64,000 nt of DNA from Sulfurisoma sp963709555 (GTDB lineage Bacteria; Pseudomonadota; Gammaproteobacteria; Burkholderiales; Rhodocyclaceae): the NCBI GenBank assembly GCA_963709555.1, contig CAVPWR010000002.1:186001-250000 (forward strand), written 5' to 3'. The notes below the pieces were generated by a model. That model ran no database searches. It was given only the letters and a program-made list of their open reading frames with translations, and had not been told where the DNA came from. Positions 1 to 10,110 of this stretch are shown here, piece by piece; the stretch's first letter is position 1, and every line of letters starts with the position of its first letter. Position numbers and translations under genes: made by a program.

Positions 1-366
1 TGGCGGGACGGTGCCGGCGCGCTGGCCGGCGCTCCACACCGGTGCCGGAAAGCGGCTGTCACCGCTCCAGCGCGGGATGACATGCCAGTGCAGGTGCGGC
101 ACCACGTTGCCGAGGCTGGCCAGGTTGATCTTGTCGGGTTGCATGGTTTCGCGCACGGCGAACTCGGCGGCGAACACCACGTTCATCAGGTGGCGCCGCT
201 CGCTCGCGGCGAGATCGCTCATTTCGGCGACATGGGCACCCCAGATCACGCGGCAGAAGCCGGGGAAATCACGGCCCTCGTCGCCGCCGACGAGTACCAG
301 GCGGCAGGCCTCGTCCTGCCAGAGGATCTCGCCGCCGGCAGTGCCACATAATGCGCATTCGTTCAT
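1..366 (-). CDS. HIT-family (histidine triad) hydrolase, 3' end off window
   Basis: Small cytoplasmic nucleotide-phosphate hydrolase of the HIT superfamily (Ap4A-hydrolase-like). Translation from the ATG opens MNECALCG, giving an early Cys-x-x-Cys pair. At about residues 85-100 it has LGNVVPHLHWHVIPRW, the H-x-H-x-H triad that binds and attacks the alpha-phosphate. The family is usually about 130-150 residues, so only a short C-terminal tail is missing beyond the window edge. It is divergently oriented to the GGDEF-EAL gene, with a 117-bp spacer in which I see no convincing promoter. The natural nucleotide substrate cannot be read from the sequence. Confidence 0.88.
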   Translation of the reverse strand, partial: MNECALCGTAGGEILWQDEACRLVLVGGDEGRDFPGFCRVIWGAHVAEMSDLAASERRHLMNVVFAAEFAVRETMQPDKINLASLGNVVPHLHWHVIPRWSGDSRFPAPVWSAGQRAGTVPP

Positions 367-483
367 GGCCAAGAGCATAAACTGAAAAGGCTCGCCTGGC
401 GTGCGCCCCGGGCGTTGGTGGCGTGGCAGGATTGATGCTATCGTCACCCCGTTCCCGCGCCTTTCGCCCGCTAGACCGTACCG

Positions 484-3180
484 ATGACAGAAGTCGCCCG
501 CTCGCGCCGAACTCCCCTGCGAATGCTGTTCAGCATACTGGTTCTGCTTGCCCTGGCGGCCTACGTCCTTTCGGCCGTGGGGAACTGGCGCGAGGCGCGG
601 CGCGATCTGGAAAACGGCTTGATCCATGAGAATCGCCTGCTGGCTCAGGCCGTGCGCGCCACGATGGTCACGCATGCGGTGATGCTCAAAGCCGTCGGGG
701 AAGGCCTGCTGCGGCTCGGTGTCCTGGAACAGCCGGAGCGCGGCCGCGACTTCATCGAGGCCATCCAGCGCGCCGATCCCGGGATGGCCGGTTTCGGTTT
801 CGCCCGTCCCGACGGTCAGCTGCTGCTGATCAGCGGTGTTCCTGCGGGGCGGGCGCTGCCCAGCCTGATGGCGACGCCGGAAAGCCGCGACAGCTTTGCC
901 GCGGTACTCGAGGCGCGCAGCATGCAGGCCGGGCGCCCCTTTTTCATGAAGCAGCTCGGGCAATGGGTGATTCCGATCCGCCAGCCGTTCCATGACGCCG
1001 CGGGCAAGCCGCTGGCGGTGATGACTGCCGGCTACCGCATCGAGGGCGGCACCGCGGCCTGGGCCCGCCTGACCACGGGCCCGGATGTCACCGTGCTGCT
1101 GCTGCGCACCGACGGCTACCGCCAGTATCAGCACCCGTTGCCGGGCATGCTCAGCGACGCCCTGCTCGGGCGCATGTACGGCAAGCCGGTCGACGCCGCG
1201 CTGATCGAGGGGCTGCGGCGCCTGCCCCGTGACGAAGGGGTGGCCGAACTGGAGTTCGATGGCCGACCGGTGCTGGCGGCGTACAGCCGTCTCGACGAGC
1301 ATGGCCTGTACGCCGTGACCATGCGGCCGGCTGCCAGCGCCTGGCACGCCGGCGCCGCGGCGGTGCTGGCGCCGACGCTGTGGCTGCTCGGCTACCTCTT
1401 TGCCGCCTACGCCATCTACCGCCACGCCCTCCTGCGGCAGGCGCTGGACGAACGCGCGCTGCGCGGCGTTACGGCGGGGCGCCAGGCCATCCTCGACGGT
1501 GCCAGCTACGCCATCATCTCGACCGACCTGACCGGCACCATCCGCAGCTTCAACGCGGCAGCAGAAAGCATGCTCGGCTATGCCGCGGCCGAGGTTATCG
1601 GCAAGGTGTCCCCGCTGCTCTTCTACGATGCCGCCGAACTCGACCGGTGTGCGGCAGAGCTGAGCGCCGAGCTGGGCGAGACGGTGCGGCCCGGCTTCGA
1701 AGTATTCGCGCTGCAGTTGCGCCACGACAAGTGCAGCGAGCGCGAGTGGACCTACCTGCGCAAGGACGGCAGCCGCCTGCCGGTGCTGCTCTCGGTGTCG
1801 CCGGTGCGCGGTGCCGACGGCGAAGCGGCGGGATTCATCGGCATCGCTTCCGACATCTCGGAGCGCAAGGCGGCGCAGGACCAGCTCGAACACCAAGCCC
1901 ATCACGACGCCCTGACAGGGCTCGCCAATCGCGTCCTGCTGCACCGCGAATTTCCCCGCGTCGTCGGGACTGCCGGCGGCCCGGGCAGCGCCGCGCTGCT
2001 GCTGATGGATCTCGACCGCTTCAAGGAGATCAACGACACCCTCGGCCACCATGTCGGCGACACCATGCTGCAGCAGGTGGCGGCACGCCTGACGGCAGCG
2101 ATCGCGGCGGAGGGCGGCGGCCTGGTGAGCCGCCTCGGCGGCGACGAATTCGCCCTGCTCCTGCCGGGCACGGCCGACCGCCCGGACCCCGTCGCGGTGG
2201 CCGAGCGGGTGCTGGCGGCGCTGCGCCAGCCCTTCGTCGTCGGCAGCCTCAACCTCGAGATCGGCGCCAGCATCGGCATCGCCCGCTATCCCGAGGACGG
2301 CGCCGACAGCCACGCCCTGCTGCGCTCGGCCGACGTGGCCATGTACCTGGCCAAGGCGAACCATGCCGGCATCGCCAGCTACAACGCCGACCTCGACACC
2401 AACACGCCGGAACGCCTGGCGCTGGTCGCCGACCTGAACCAGGCGCTCAGCAACGACGAGCTGTTGCTCCACTACCAGCCCAAGCTGGACCTGGCCAGCC
2501 GCGAGGTCGTCGGTTTCGAAGCGCTGGTGCGCTGGCAGCACCCGCGCCTCGGCCTGCTGCAGCCTGCGGCCTTCGTCGAGCTGGCCGAAATGGGCGAGCT
2601 CATTCATCCGCTGACCTTGCGCGTGATCGAACTCGCGCTGGTGGAAAGGCAGCGCTGGCGCGACGCTGGCCGCAGCTACACGGTGGCGGTCAACATCTCG
2701 GCGCGCAACCTGCTCGACGCCGATTTCGTCAGCCATGTCGCCCGCCTGGTCGAGCGCTACGCGGTCGGCGCAGGCGAACTCGAGTTCGAGCTGACCGAGA
2801 CGGCGCTGGTCCACGATCCGGAAGGTGCGGTGGCGATCCTCGGCGAAATCGCCGCGCTGGGCGTGAAGCTGTCGATCGACGATTTCGGCACGGGCTACTC
2901 GTCGCTGTCCTACCTGCGGCGGATGCCGTTGGACGCGCTCAAGATCGACCGCATGTTCGTGCGCAGCCTGGTCGACAACGCGAATGACCTGATCATCGTG
3001 CGCTCGACCATCGGCCTGGCGCAGAACCTCGGGCTCAAGGTGATTGCCGAGGGCGTCGAGGATGCCGCGACCTTGCGGCGGCTGGCGGACCTGGGTTGCG
3101 ACCAGGTGCAGGGATACTTCATCAGCCGGCCGCTGCCGCCCGAACAGCTGGCCGGCCTGCCGGCGCGGTTCGACGGCTGA
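484..3180 (+). CDS. Membrane PAS-GGDEF-EAL cyclic-di-GMP signalling protein
   Basis: 898-residue inner-membrane bifunctional c-di-GMP enzyme. Transmembrane segments lie at about residues 13-32 and 289-312 and enclose a roughly 255-residue periplasmic sensor of the CHASE/cache kind. A PAS domain follows (about 333-459). The GGDEF domain has an intact GGDEF signature at 552-556 but no RxxD inhibitory site five residues upstream. The C-terminal EAL domain keeps EALVRW (from 679), ELTETALV, DDFGTGYSSL and AEGVED, so the phosphodiesterase looks active. Both activities are inferred from motifs; the net direction is unknown. The gene stands alone and converges on the NosD-like gene with no gap. Confidence 0.93.
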   Translation: MTEVARSRRTPLRMLFSILVLLALAAYVLSAVGNWREARRDLENGLIHENRLLAQAVRATMVTHAVMLKAVGEGLLRLGVLEQPERGRDFIEAIQRADPGMAGFGFARPDGQLLLISGVPAGRALPSLMATPESRDSFAAVLEARSMQAGRPFFMKQLGQWVIPIRQPFHDAAGKPLAVMTAGYRIEGGTAAWARLTTGPDVTVLLLRTDGYRQYQHPLPGMLSDALLGRMYGKPVDAALIEGLRRLPRDEGVAELEFDGRPVLAAYSRLDEHGLYAVTMRPAASAWHAGAAAVLAPTLWLLGYLFAAYAIYRHALLRQALDERALRGVTAGRQAILDGASYAIISTDLTGTIRSFNAAAESMLGYAAAEVIGKVSPLLFYDAAELDRCAAELSAELGETVRPGFEVFALQLRHDKCSEREWTYLRKDGSRLPVLLSVSPVRGADGEAAGFIGIASDISERKAAQDQLEHQAHHDALTGLANRVLLHREFPRVVGTAGGPGSAALLLMDLDRFKEINDTLGHHVGDTMLQQVAARLTAAIAAEGGGLVSRLGGDEFALLLPGTADRPDPVAVAERVLAALRQPFVVGSLNLEIGASIGIARYPEDGADSHALLRSADVAMYLAKANHAGIASYNADLDTNTPERLALVADLNQALSNDELLLHYQPKLDLASREVVGFEALVRWQHPRLGLLQPAAFVELAEMGELIHPLTLRVIELALVERQRWRDAGRSYTVAVNISARNLLDADFVSHVARLVERYAVGAGELEFELTETALVHDPEGAVAILGEIAALGVKLSIDDFGTGYSSLSYLRRMPLDALKIDRMFVRSLVDNANDLIIVRSTIGLAQNLGLKVIAEGVEDAATLRRLADLGCDQVQGYFISRPLPPEQLAGLPARFDG

Positions 3181-4378
3181 TCAGCGCATCCGCGGCGCAG
3201 TGTCGCGCAGCAACATCGAGGGCGTCGAAAACGGCGCCAGCCGTTCCAGAAAGTCCAGCAGTTCCAGCGCCGGCGAGTTGCGGAAGAAGGTGGTCATCGG
3301 CGTCTCCATCCAGATGCGGTCGGCGAACAGCCACAGCTCGTGCGGCGTGTCGCCGACACCGTCGTTGTCGCGGTCGAAGCCCTGGTAGTCGCTCCAGTGG
3401 TTGCCGCGCCAGACGTTGGCGCTGCCGGTGCCGACGGCGCTGACGCCCACCTGCGTCAGGTTGTGCTCGAAGCGGTTGCCTTCGAAGCGGTGGCCGCCGC
3501 TCTCGCCGTAGAAGAAGGCGCCGATGATGTTGTGGGCGAAGCGGTTGCCGCGGGCGACGAGCACGCCCACCGGCTGCGGCGGCGCGTCGACCTGCAGGCC
3601 GACGGCGCAGTGGATGATCTCGTTGTTCTCGACCAGCGCGTCGTCGCTCTCCTTGAAGACGATGCCGCCGCCACCGCCGGCCATGGCGTGGGCGACATGG
3701 TTGCCGCGCACGATGAGGTTCGGCGAATAAAGCACGATGATGCCGGTGCCGGTGTGTTCGAGGTGGTTGCCTTCGACCACCAGCCGCGGCGAGAAAATGA
3801 TGTGCATGCCGTAGCGGCCGTCGTGGAAACGGTTGCCGGCGATGCGGTTGTCGGGCGAGTTGGCGAAGGTGAGATCGCGTGCGCGCTCGAAGCTGTTGCC
3901 CTCGATCACGTTGTGGCGGCTGTTCCAGAGGCGGATGGCGTCGCCGCGCAGGCCCAGCGGCTTGTCCTTGCCGGTGACGCGGTTGCCGCTGACGCGGTTG
4001 CGGTTGCCGCCCTTGACGTGGATGCCGAACAGCACATCCTCCAGCGTATTGTCCGCGACGAGATTGTCGTCGCCCTCGATCAAAATACCGGCGTCGATGC
4101 CGTCATGCGTTTCGCCGCTGCCGGTGATGGTCATGCCGCGCAGCGTGACGCCGCGCGCATGCACGGCCAGCACCGTGCCGCTGCCGCCGCCGTCGATGCG
4201 CGCGCGACCCTGGCCGTCGAGCGTCAGCGGTCGGGTGATGGTCGCCGGTCCGGCGTAGGTGCCGGGCGCCAGGCGCAGGATGCCGCCCGCCGGAATAGCG
4301 TCGAGCAGCGGTTGCAGCGGGACAGGGAGCGGCCAGCGCCGGGAGCGCGAAGCAAGCCATGAGGCAGAAAAATCTCAT
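3181..4378 (-). CDS. NosD-like periplasmic beta-helix protein (frame break after signal peptide)
   Basis: Parallel beta-helix (CASH/NosD) protein. The body is a run of short repeats of the G-N-x-h-x-x-x-x-x-G-I type. It ends with GNHWSDYQGFDRDNDG and a proline-rich tail, typical of NosD, the periplasmic factor linked to copper-site maturation of nitrous oxide reductase. The signal peptide MRFFCLMACFALPALAA starts at the ATG ending at 4376. The mature part (LPVPLQPLLDAIPAGG...) is in another frame. Dropping one base near 4330-4345 joins them. Without correction the longest open frame starts at a GTG at 4173 and lacks an export signal. No nosZ, nosF, nosY or nosL lies nearby, so a role in N2O reduction is not supported by context. 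Other beta-helix periplasmic functions are possible. Confidence 0.75.
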
Positions 4379-4438
4379 GCCGGCGATTCTGCTGCCAGCG
4401 CCAATCGACCGCCTTGGCATGGGTCAATTAAGGAATTG

Positions 4439-4885
4439 CTATTCGCCGAGCAGGTGCAGCACCACCTCGCGCCGGTAGGGGCGGTCGCGATGCTCCCAGA
4501 GAAAGAGGCCCTGCCAGGTGCCGAGCGCCAGCCGCCCGCCGATCAGCGGAATGGCGATGCTGCTCTGCGTCAGCGCCGAGCGGATGTGCGCCGACATGTC
4601 GTCGGGACCTTCGTTGTTGTGGCGCCAGTCCGGCTGGCCGTCGGGCGACAGTTTTGTGAAGAAAGCCTCGAGGTCGTGGCGGACGTCGGGGTCGGCATTT
4701 TCCTGGATCAGCAGCGAGGCCGAGGTGTGGCGGCAGAAGACCGTGAGCAGGCCGTCGCCGATGCCGCTCTCGCGCACGAAGGCGGAAACCTCGGCAGTGA
4801 TCTCGACCAGGCCGCGCCCGGGGGTGGTGATGTTGAGGGTGTGTGGGCTTGCCTCACAGCAGCACCCGCTCGATGCCTCCCGCAT
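4439..4885 (-). CDS. yjbQ: YjbQ / UPF0047 family protein
   Basis: Member of the YjbQ (UPF0047) family, small homotrimeric cytoplasmic enzymes annotated as secondary thiamine-phosphate synthase. Hallmarks are FCRHTSASLLIQENAD, the aspartate/histidine-rich HDLEAFF...WRHNNEGPDD region and the C-terminal GTWQGLFLWEHRDRPYRR motif. The open frame begins at an ATG inside the 3' end of the upstream oxidoreductase. A GTG at 4855-4857 overlapping that gene's TGA stop would be the more typical start (MRQAHTLNITTPG). Using it requires removing one AC from a CACACACC tract, so a dinucleotide indel is suspected. It is probably co-transcribed with the oxidoreductase. Confidence 0.85.
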   Translation of the reverse strand: MREASSGCCCEASPHTLNITTPGRGLVEITAEVSAFVRESGIGDGLLTVFCRHTSASLLIQENADPDVRHDLEAFFTKLSPDGQPDWRHNNEGPDDMSAHIRSALTQSSIAIPLIGGRLALGTWQGLFLWEHRDRPYRREVVLHLLGE

Positions 4886-7800
4886 TGGCCGCGGCCACGT
4901 ACTTCTCCATCCAGTCTGCGCCGAGCAGGCGCCGGGCCATCTCGACCACGACGTAGTCGGCTTCGACGTTGGCGTCGTCGCGGTAGCGGGCGAGGCCCTG
5001 CAGGCAGCTGGGGCAGGAGGTGAGGATCTTCACCTGATCCGCCGTCCGCCAGCGCCGATTTTTGCAGTTTCGCCGTACCCGCCTCGATCTCCTGCTGCTT
5101 GCGGAAGCGGATCTGCGTCGACACGTCGGGGCGGCTGACGGCCAGCGTGCCGGACTCGCCGCAGCAGCGGTCGTTGAGGTCGACGCGCTGGCCCATCAGT
5201 TGATTGACCACCTTGATGCCCGAGTGCTGCTTCATCGGCGTGTGGCAGGGCTCGTGGTACATGAACTGCGTGCCCTTCACTCCCTCCAGCTTGACGCCCT
5301 TCTCGAACAGGTACTCGTGGATGTCGAGCAGGCGGCAGCCGGGGAAGATCCGGTCGAACTCGTATTTCAGCAGCTGGTCCATGCAGGTGCCGCAGGAGAC
5401 GATCACCGTCTTGATGTCGAGGTAGTTCAGCGTGTTGGCGACGCGGTGGAACAGCACGCGGTTGGCGGTGGTGATGGCCTGGCCTTGATCCTCGTTGCCG
5501 CTCGATGTCTGCGGATAGCCGCAGCAGAGATAGCCCGGCGGCAGCACGGTGGTGGCGCCGAGATCGTAGAGCATGGCCTGGGTGGCCAGCCCGACTTGCG
5601 AGAACAGTCGCTCGGAGCCGCAGCCGGGGAAGTAGAAGACGGCGTCAGACTCCTCGGTGGTCTTTTGCGGGTCGCGGATCACCGGGATCAGCGCGTCGTC
5701 CTCGATGTCGAGCAGCGCGCGCGAGGTGCGCGACGGCAGGCTCGCCGGCATCGGCTTGTTGAGGAAGTGGATGACCTGGGCCTTGATGTCGGGACGGCCC
5801 AGCGTCGCCGGCGGGTGCTGCACCGTTTCCTGGATGAGGCCGAAGGACTTTGCCAGGCGATGGCCGAGGCGCTGCGCCTTGTAGCCCCACTCGATCATGC
5901 CCGTGCGCAGCAGCTTGATGGTGGCCGGGTCGGTGGCGTTGAGGAAGGCCATCGCCGCGATGGCGCCGGGGCTGCTCTTCTTCTTGCCCTGCACCCGCAG
6001 GAAGTTGCGCATGGCGATGGAGACGTCGCCGAAGTCGATGTCGACGGGACAGGGGTTCACGCACTTGTGGCAGACCGTGCAGTGGTCGGCGACGTCGTTG
6101 AACTCGTCGAAATGCTGCAGCGAGATGCCGCGGCGGGTCTGCTCCTCGTAGAGGAAGGCCTCGATCAGCAGCGAGGTGCCGAGGATCTTGTTGCGCGGCG
6201 AGTAGAGCAGGTTGGCGCGCGGCACATGGGTCGAGCACACCGGCTTGCACTTGCCGCAGCGCAGGCAGTCCTTGACGCTGGCGGAGATCGAGCCGATCGC
6301 CGACTGCTCCATGATCAGCGACTCGGTGCCGAGCAGCGAGAACGAGGGCGTGTAGGCGTTGGCCATGTCCGCGCCCGGCATCAGCTTGCCCTTGTTGAAG
6401 CGGCCCTCGGGATCGACGCGGCGCTTGTAGTCGCGGAAGGGGCCGATCTCGTCGTCGGTGAGGAATTCGAGCTTGGTGATGCCGATGCCGTGCTCGCCCG
6501 AGATCACGCCGCCGAGGCTGCGCGCCAGTGCCATGATGCGCGCCACGGCCTTGTTGGCCGTCTGCAGCATGGCGTAGTTGTCGGAGTTCACCGGGATGTT
6601 GGTGTGCACGTTGCCGTCGCCGGCATGCATGTGCAGTGCGACGAAAACGCGGCCGCGCAGGACCTGCTGGTGCACGCCCTCGATGCGCTCGACCACGGGG
6701 CGGAAGGCATTGCCGTCGAAGATGGCCTCGAGCGGGGCCTTGAGTTCCGTCTTCCACGAGACGCGTATCGAGTGGTCCTGCAGGGCATTGAAGTTCCGCT
6801 CGATGTCGTCGAGCAGCGCCTGCCACTTGCCGCGGGTGGCCGCGATCAGTTCCTGCGCCTGCTCGCGCCGGTCGCCGAGCAGTTCGTTCTTGTCCAGTTC
6901 GGTGTCGCCGGCGTGCAGCGGCAGGTCGCCGGCCAGGCATTCGGCGAGGGCATCGCACAGCGCGAGCTTGTTGGCGATGGACAGCTCGATGTTGATGCGG
7001 TCGATGCCGTCGCAGTAGTCGCCCATGCGCGCGAGCGGGATCACCACGTCCTCGTTCACCTTGAAGGCGTTGGTGTGCTTGGAGATCGCCGCGGTGCGGG
7101 CGCGGTCGAGCCAGAATTTCTTGCGCGCGTCGCTCGATACCGCGATGAAGCCCTCGCCGCCGCGGGCGTTGGCGAGCTTCACCACTTCCGAGGTCGCGCG
7201 CATCACGGCGTCCTCGTCGGTGCCGACGATGTCGCCGAGCAGCACCATCTTGGGCCGGCCGTGGCGCTTGGCCTTGGTCGCATAGCCGACGGCCCTGACG
7301 TAGCGCTCGTCGAGGTGCTCGAGGCCGGCCAGTATCGCGCCGCCCGGTCGCGCCTTCAGGTATTCGGTGATCTCGACGATGCTCGGCACGGCGTCGCGCA
7401 CCTGGCCGAAGAACTCGAGGCAGACGGTGCGCGCCACCGGCGGCATCTTGTGCAGGATCCACACGGCCGAGGTGATGAGGCCGTCGCAGCCTTCCTTCTG
7501 CACGCCGGGGAGTCCCGCCAGGAATTTGTCGGTGACGTCCTTGCCGAGGCCGACCTTGCGGAAGCCGGCGCCGGGAATTTCCAGCGTTTCCTCGCGCTCG
7601 AGCTTCTTGCCGCTCTCGTCGAACCAGCGGCAGCGGAAGCTGGCGACCGCCTGGTCGTGGATCTTGCCGAGGTTGTGGTCGAGCCGCTCGACCTCGAGCC
7701 ACTTGCCCTCGGGCGTCACCATCTTCCACGACGCCAGGTTGTCGAGCGCGGTGCCCCACAACACGGCCTTCTTGCCGCCGGCGTTCATGGCGATGTTGCC

Positions 7801-8619
7801 GCCGATGCAGGAGGCGTCGGCTGAGGTCGGATCGCAGGCGAAGACCAGGCCGGCCTCGTCAGCGCGGTCCATCACGCGCCTTGTGACCAGACCGGCGCCG
7901 GTGCGGATGGTGGCGTAGGGTTCGGTCAGGCCGGGCAGCACGGCCTGCTCCACCGCGCCCATGTCGATCAGCTTCTCGGTGTTGATCACCGCCGAGTGGG
8001 CAAAGAGTGGCACGGCGCCGCCGGTGTAGCCGGTGCCGCCGCCGCGCGGGATGATGGTCAGCCCCAGTTCGATGCAGCCGCGCACCAGCGGCGCGACCTC
8101 GGCCTCGCTGTCCGGCGTGAGCACGACGAAGGGATATTCGACGCGCCAGTCGGTGGCGTCGGTGACGTGAGAAACGCGGGCGAGGCCGTCGAAGCCGATG
8201 TTGTCCTTGCGGGTATGCCTGGCCAGTACGCGCAGCACGTTGCGGCGCAGGTCATAGGTGTCGCTGAACCAGGTCTCGAAGGAACGCACGGCTTCGTGCG
8301 CCGCGACCAGCAGCTTCGCCACCGGCTCGTTGCCCTGGCGCCGCTTCTCGATTTCGCCGAGGCGATGGCGCAGTGCGCCGATCAGCGCGGCGCGCCGGTC
8401 GGGATTGGCGAGCAGGTCGTCCTCGAGGTAGGGGTTGCGCCGCACCACCCAGATGTCGCCGAGCACCTCGTAGAGCATGCGCGCCGAGCGGCCGGTGACG
8501 CGCTGGCTGCGCAGCACGTCGAGGATCGCCCACATTTCCGCCCCGAGCAGGCGAATCACGATCTCGCGGTCGGAGAAGGAGGTGTAGTTGTAGGGGATTT
8601 CCCGGAGGCGGGCGTTCAT
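4854..8619 (-). CDS. DUF3683 FAD-binding and 4Fe-4S oxidoreductase (D-lactate/glycolate dehydrogenase type)
   Basis: Very large flavin/iron-sulfur oxidoreductase of about 1255 residues after correction. Domain order: N-terminal DUF3683 (about 1-140); PCMH-type FAD-binding domain with IIPRGGGTGYTGGAVP near 200; FAD-linked oxidase C-terminal domain with HMHAGDGNVHTN and SGEHGIGITKLEF; two ferredoxin-like clusters (CLRCGKCKPVC and CTVCHKCVNPCP); and two CCG cysteine-rich domains (FYFPGCGSERL...CCGYPQ and YHEPCHTP...CCGESG). The fusion corresponds to GlcD-GlcE/GlcF or Dld-type enzymes that pass electrons from a 2-hydroxy acid to quinone. The substrate is not determinable here. The C-terminus KILTSCPSCLQGLARY... 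through the TGA at 4854-4856 lies in a second frame. One surplus A in the A5 run at 5060-5064 explains the break, exactly where a copy of the dispersed 20-bp motif sits. Confidence 0.88.
5045..5064 (+). repeat. Dispersed 20-bp motif, copy 1
   Basis: CGTCCGCCAGCGCCGATTTT. On the coding strand of the oxidoreductase the reverse complement straddles the reading-frame break near that gene's 3' end. Confidence 0.6.
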
Positions 8620-8685
8620 CGCGGCGGCCGTATCAAAGGTGTTATTTTAGGCTATTGCATCGCAACAAGAATCCCCATCGCTTCA

Positions 8686-10110
8686 ATGGCTAACCCCCCG
8701 CTGCTGCGCCGCCTGTATCACCTGGCCTGGCCGGTGCTGATTGCCCAGATCGCGGTGATGGCCAATGCCGTCATCGACACCGTGATGGCCGGCCATATCT
8801 CGGCCGAGGACCTGGCGGCGGTGGGCATCGGCGCGGCGATCTACGTCACCGTCTTCGTCACCCTGATGGGCGTGCTGCTGGCGCTGACGCCCACGGTCGC
8901 TCACCTGCATGGCGCCGGCCGCTACGGCGAGATCGGCGAGGAAGTGCGGCAGTCGGGCTGGCTGGCGCTGGCGCTCGGAATTCTGGCCGTCGTGTTGCTG
9001 AAGAATCCGGAACCGCTGCTGGCTTTTTCGCAGCTCACGCCGACGGTCGAAGCCAAGGTGCGCCTCTACCTCGACGCCATCGCCTGGAGCCTGCCGGCCA
9101 TGCTGGCCTTTCGCGTCTTCTACGGCTTCATGGCCGGCATCGGCCGACCGCGCGCGGTGATGGTCATCAACCTCGTCGGTCTCGTCTTCAAGGTGCCGCT
9201 CAACCTCGTCTTCATCCACGGCCACTTCGGCATCCCGGCCATGGGCGGGCCGGGCTGCGCGGCGGCGACTGCCGTGATCTCCTGGATCACCGTGGGCATC
9301 GCCTGGGGCTGGTGTGCCGCCGTAGACGGAGCAGTGCCTGCCCGAAGGGCAAGGTGCGACCTCGGAGGCGGAATCCCGCGCGACGAGGCGGCGCCGCTCC
9401 GCGAAGGCTACGGTGTGTTCGCGCGCTGGAGCTGGCCGCAGGCGTCCCGCATCGGCGCGCTGCTGCGGCTCGGCCTGCCCATCGGCGCCACCCAGTTCGT
9501 CGATGTCACGGCCTTCACCTTCATGGCCCTGTTCATCGCGCGGCTGGGTCCGGCGGCCTCGGCCGCGCATCAGGTGGCCTCCAATCTCGCCGTGCTCGCC
9601 TTCATGTTGCCGCTGGCGCTAGGCAACGCCACCGCCGTACTCTGCGGCCAGTCGCTCGGCGCGCGGGACGCCGCCGGCGCGCGTCGTGCCGGCCAGATCG
9701 GGCTGCTCTTCGGCATGGGGCTGGCGAGCGCCATCAGCGTGGTCCTCTGGCTGGCCGCGCCCGCCATCGCCGCCCTCTACACCCCCGACCCCGCGGTGCA
9801 GCGCGCCGCCGTGCCGCTGATCGCGCTGGTCGCGGCCTACCACTGGGTCGATGCGCTGCAGGCGGTGGCGGTGAACATCCTGCGCGGCTACAAGGTCACG
9901 CTGCTGCCGATGGCGATCTACGCCGTCTCGCTCTGGGGCATCGGCCTGGCCGGCGGCTATGCGCTGGGCCTCACCGACTGGTTCGGCCCGCCGCGCGGTG
10001 CGGCCGGTTTCTGGATCGCGGCGACGGCGAGCCTCGCGGTGGCCGGCCTCGCCGTCACCGCCTACTTCCTGCGCATGTCTCACGCCGCGGCGAAAGCCAG
10101 CACCGCGTAG
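8686..10110 (+). CDS. MATE-family multidrug/cation antiporter
   Basis: 475-codon polytopic inner-membrane exporter of the MATE family, expected to expel cationic drugs or metabolites against Na+ or H+. The N-terminus LLRRLYHLAWPVLIAQIA and the segment VIDTVMAGHISAEDLAAVG are the standard MATE helix 1-2 signature. The second half restarts with RLGLPIGATQFVDVTAFTF, the inverted-repeat counterpart. The ATG at 8686 fits the family N-terminus. Between the halves, about residues 212-241, there is a polar Arg/Gly/Ala-rich stretch (AVDGAVPARRARCDLGGG...) absent from the usual short linker. It is encoded by a 55-bp hairpin plus flank. The 3' end overlaps the convergent yqaA by 31 bp. The 5' side is divergent from the FAD/Fe-S oxidoreductase. 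Confidence 0.9.
   Translation: MANPPLLRRLYHLAWPVLIAQIAVMANAVIDTVMAGHISAEDLAAVGIGAAIYVTVFVTLMGVLLALTPTVAHLHGAGRYGEIGEEVRQSGWLALALGILAVVLLKNPEPLLAFSQLTPTVEAKVRLYLDAIAWSLPAMLAFRVFYGFMAGIGRPRAVMVINLVGLVFKVPLNLVFIHGHFGIPAMGGPGCAAATAVISWITVGIAWGWCAAVDGAVPARRARCDLGGGIPRDEAAPLREGYGVFARWSWPQASRIGALLRLGLPIGATQFVDVTAFTFMALFIARLGPAASAAHQVASNLAVLAFMLPLALGNATAVLCGQSLGARDAAGARRAGQIGLLFGMGLASAISVVLWLAAPAIAALYTPDPAVQRAAVPLIALVAAYHWVDALQAVAVNILRGYKVTLLPMAIYAVSLWGIGLAGGYALGLTDWFGPPRGAAGFWIAATASLAVAGLAVTAYFLRMSHAAAKASTA
9317..9371. repeat. 55-bp hairpin inserted in frame in the MATE gene
   Basis: Imperfect palindrome bounded by CCGCC and GGCGG, with inner arms GAG..GCC and GG.GC..CTC around a central TGCCC-GAA-GGGCA hairpin. 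It adds polar residues to the linker between the two six-helix halves of the transporter without breaking the frame. Confidence 0.6.

Noticed and set aside
5062..7824. 920-codon open frame on the plus strand
   Set aside because: It is the antisense of the FAD/Fe-S oxidoreductase, has biased composition (Val/Ala/Asp/His rich) and no domain motif. High G+C keeps the opposite strand open.
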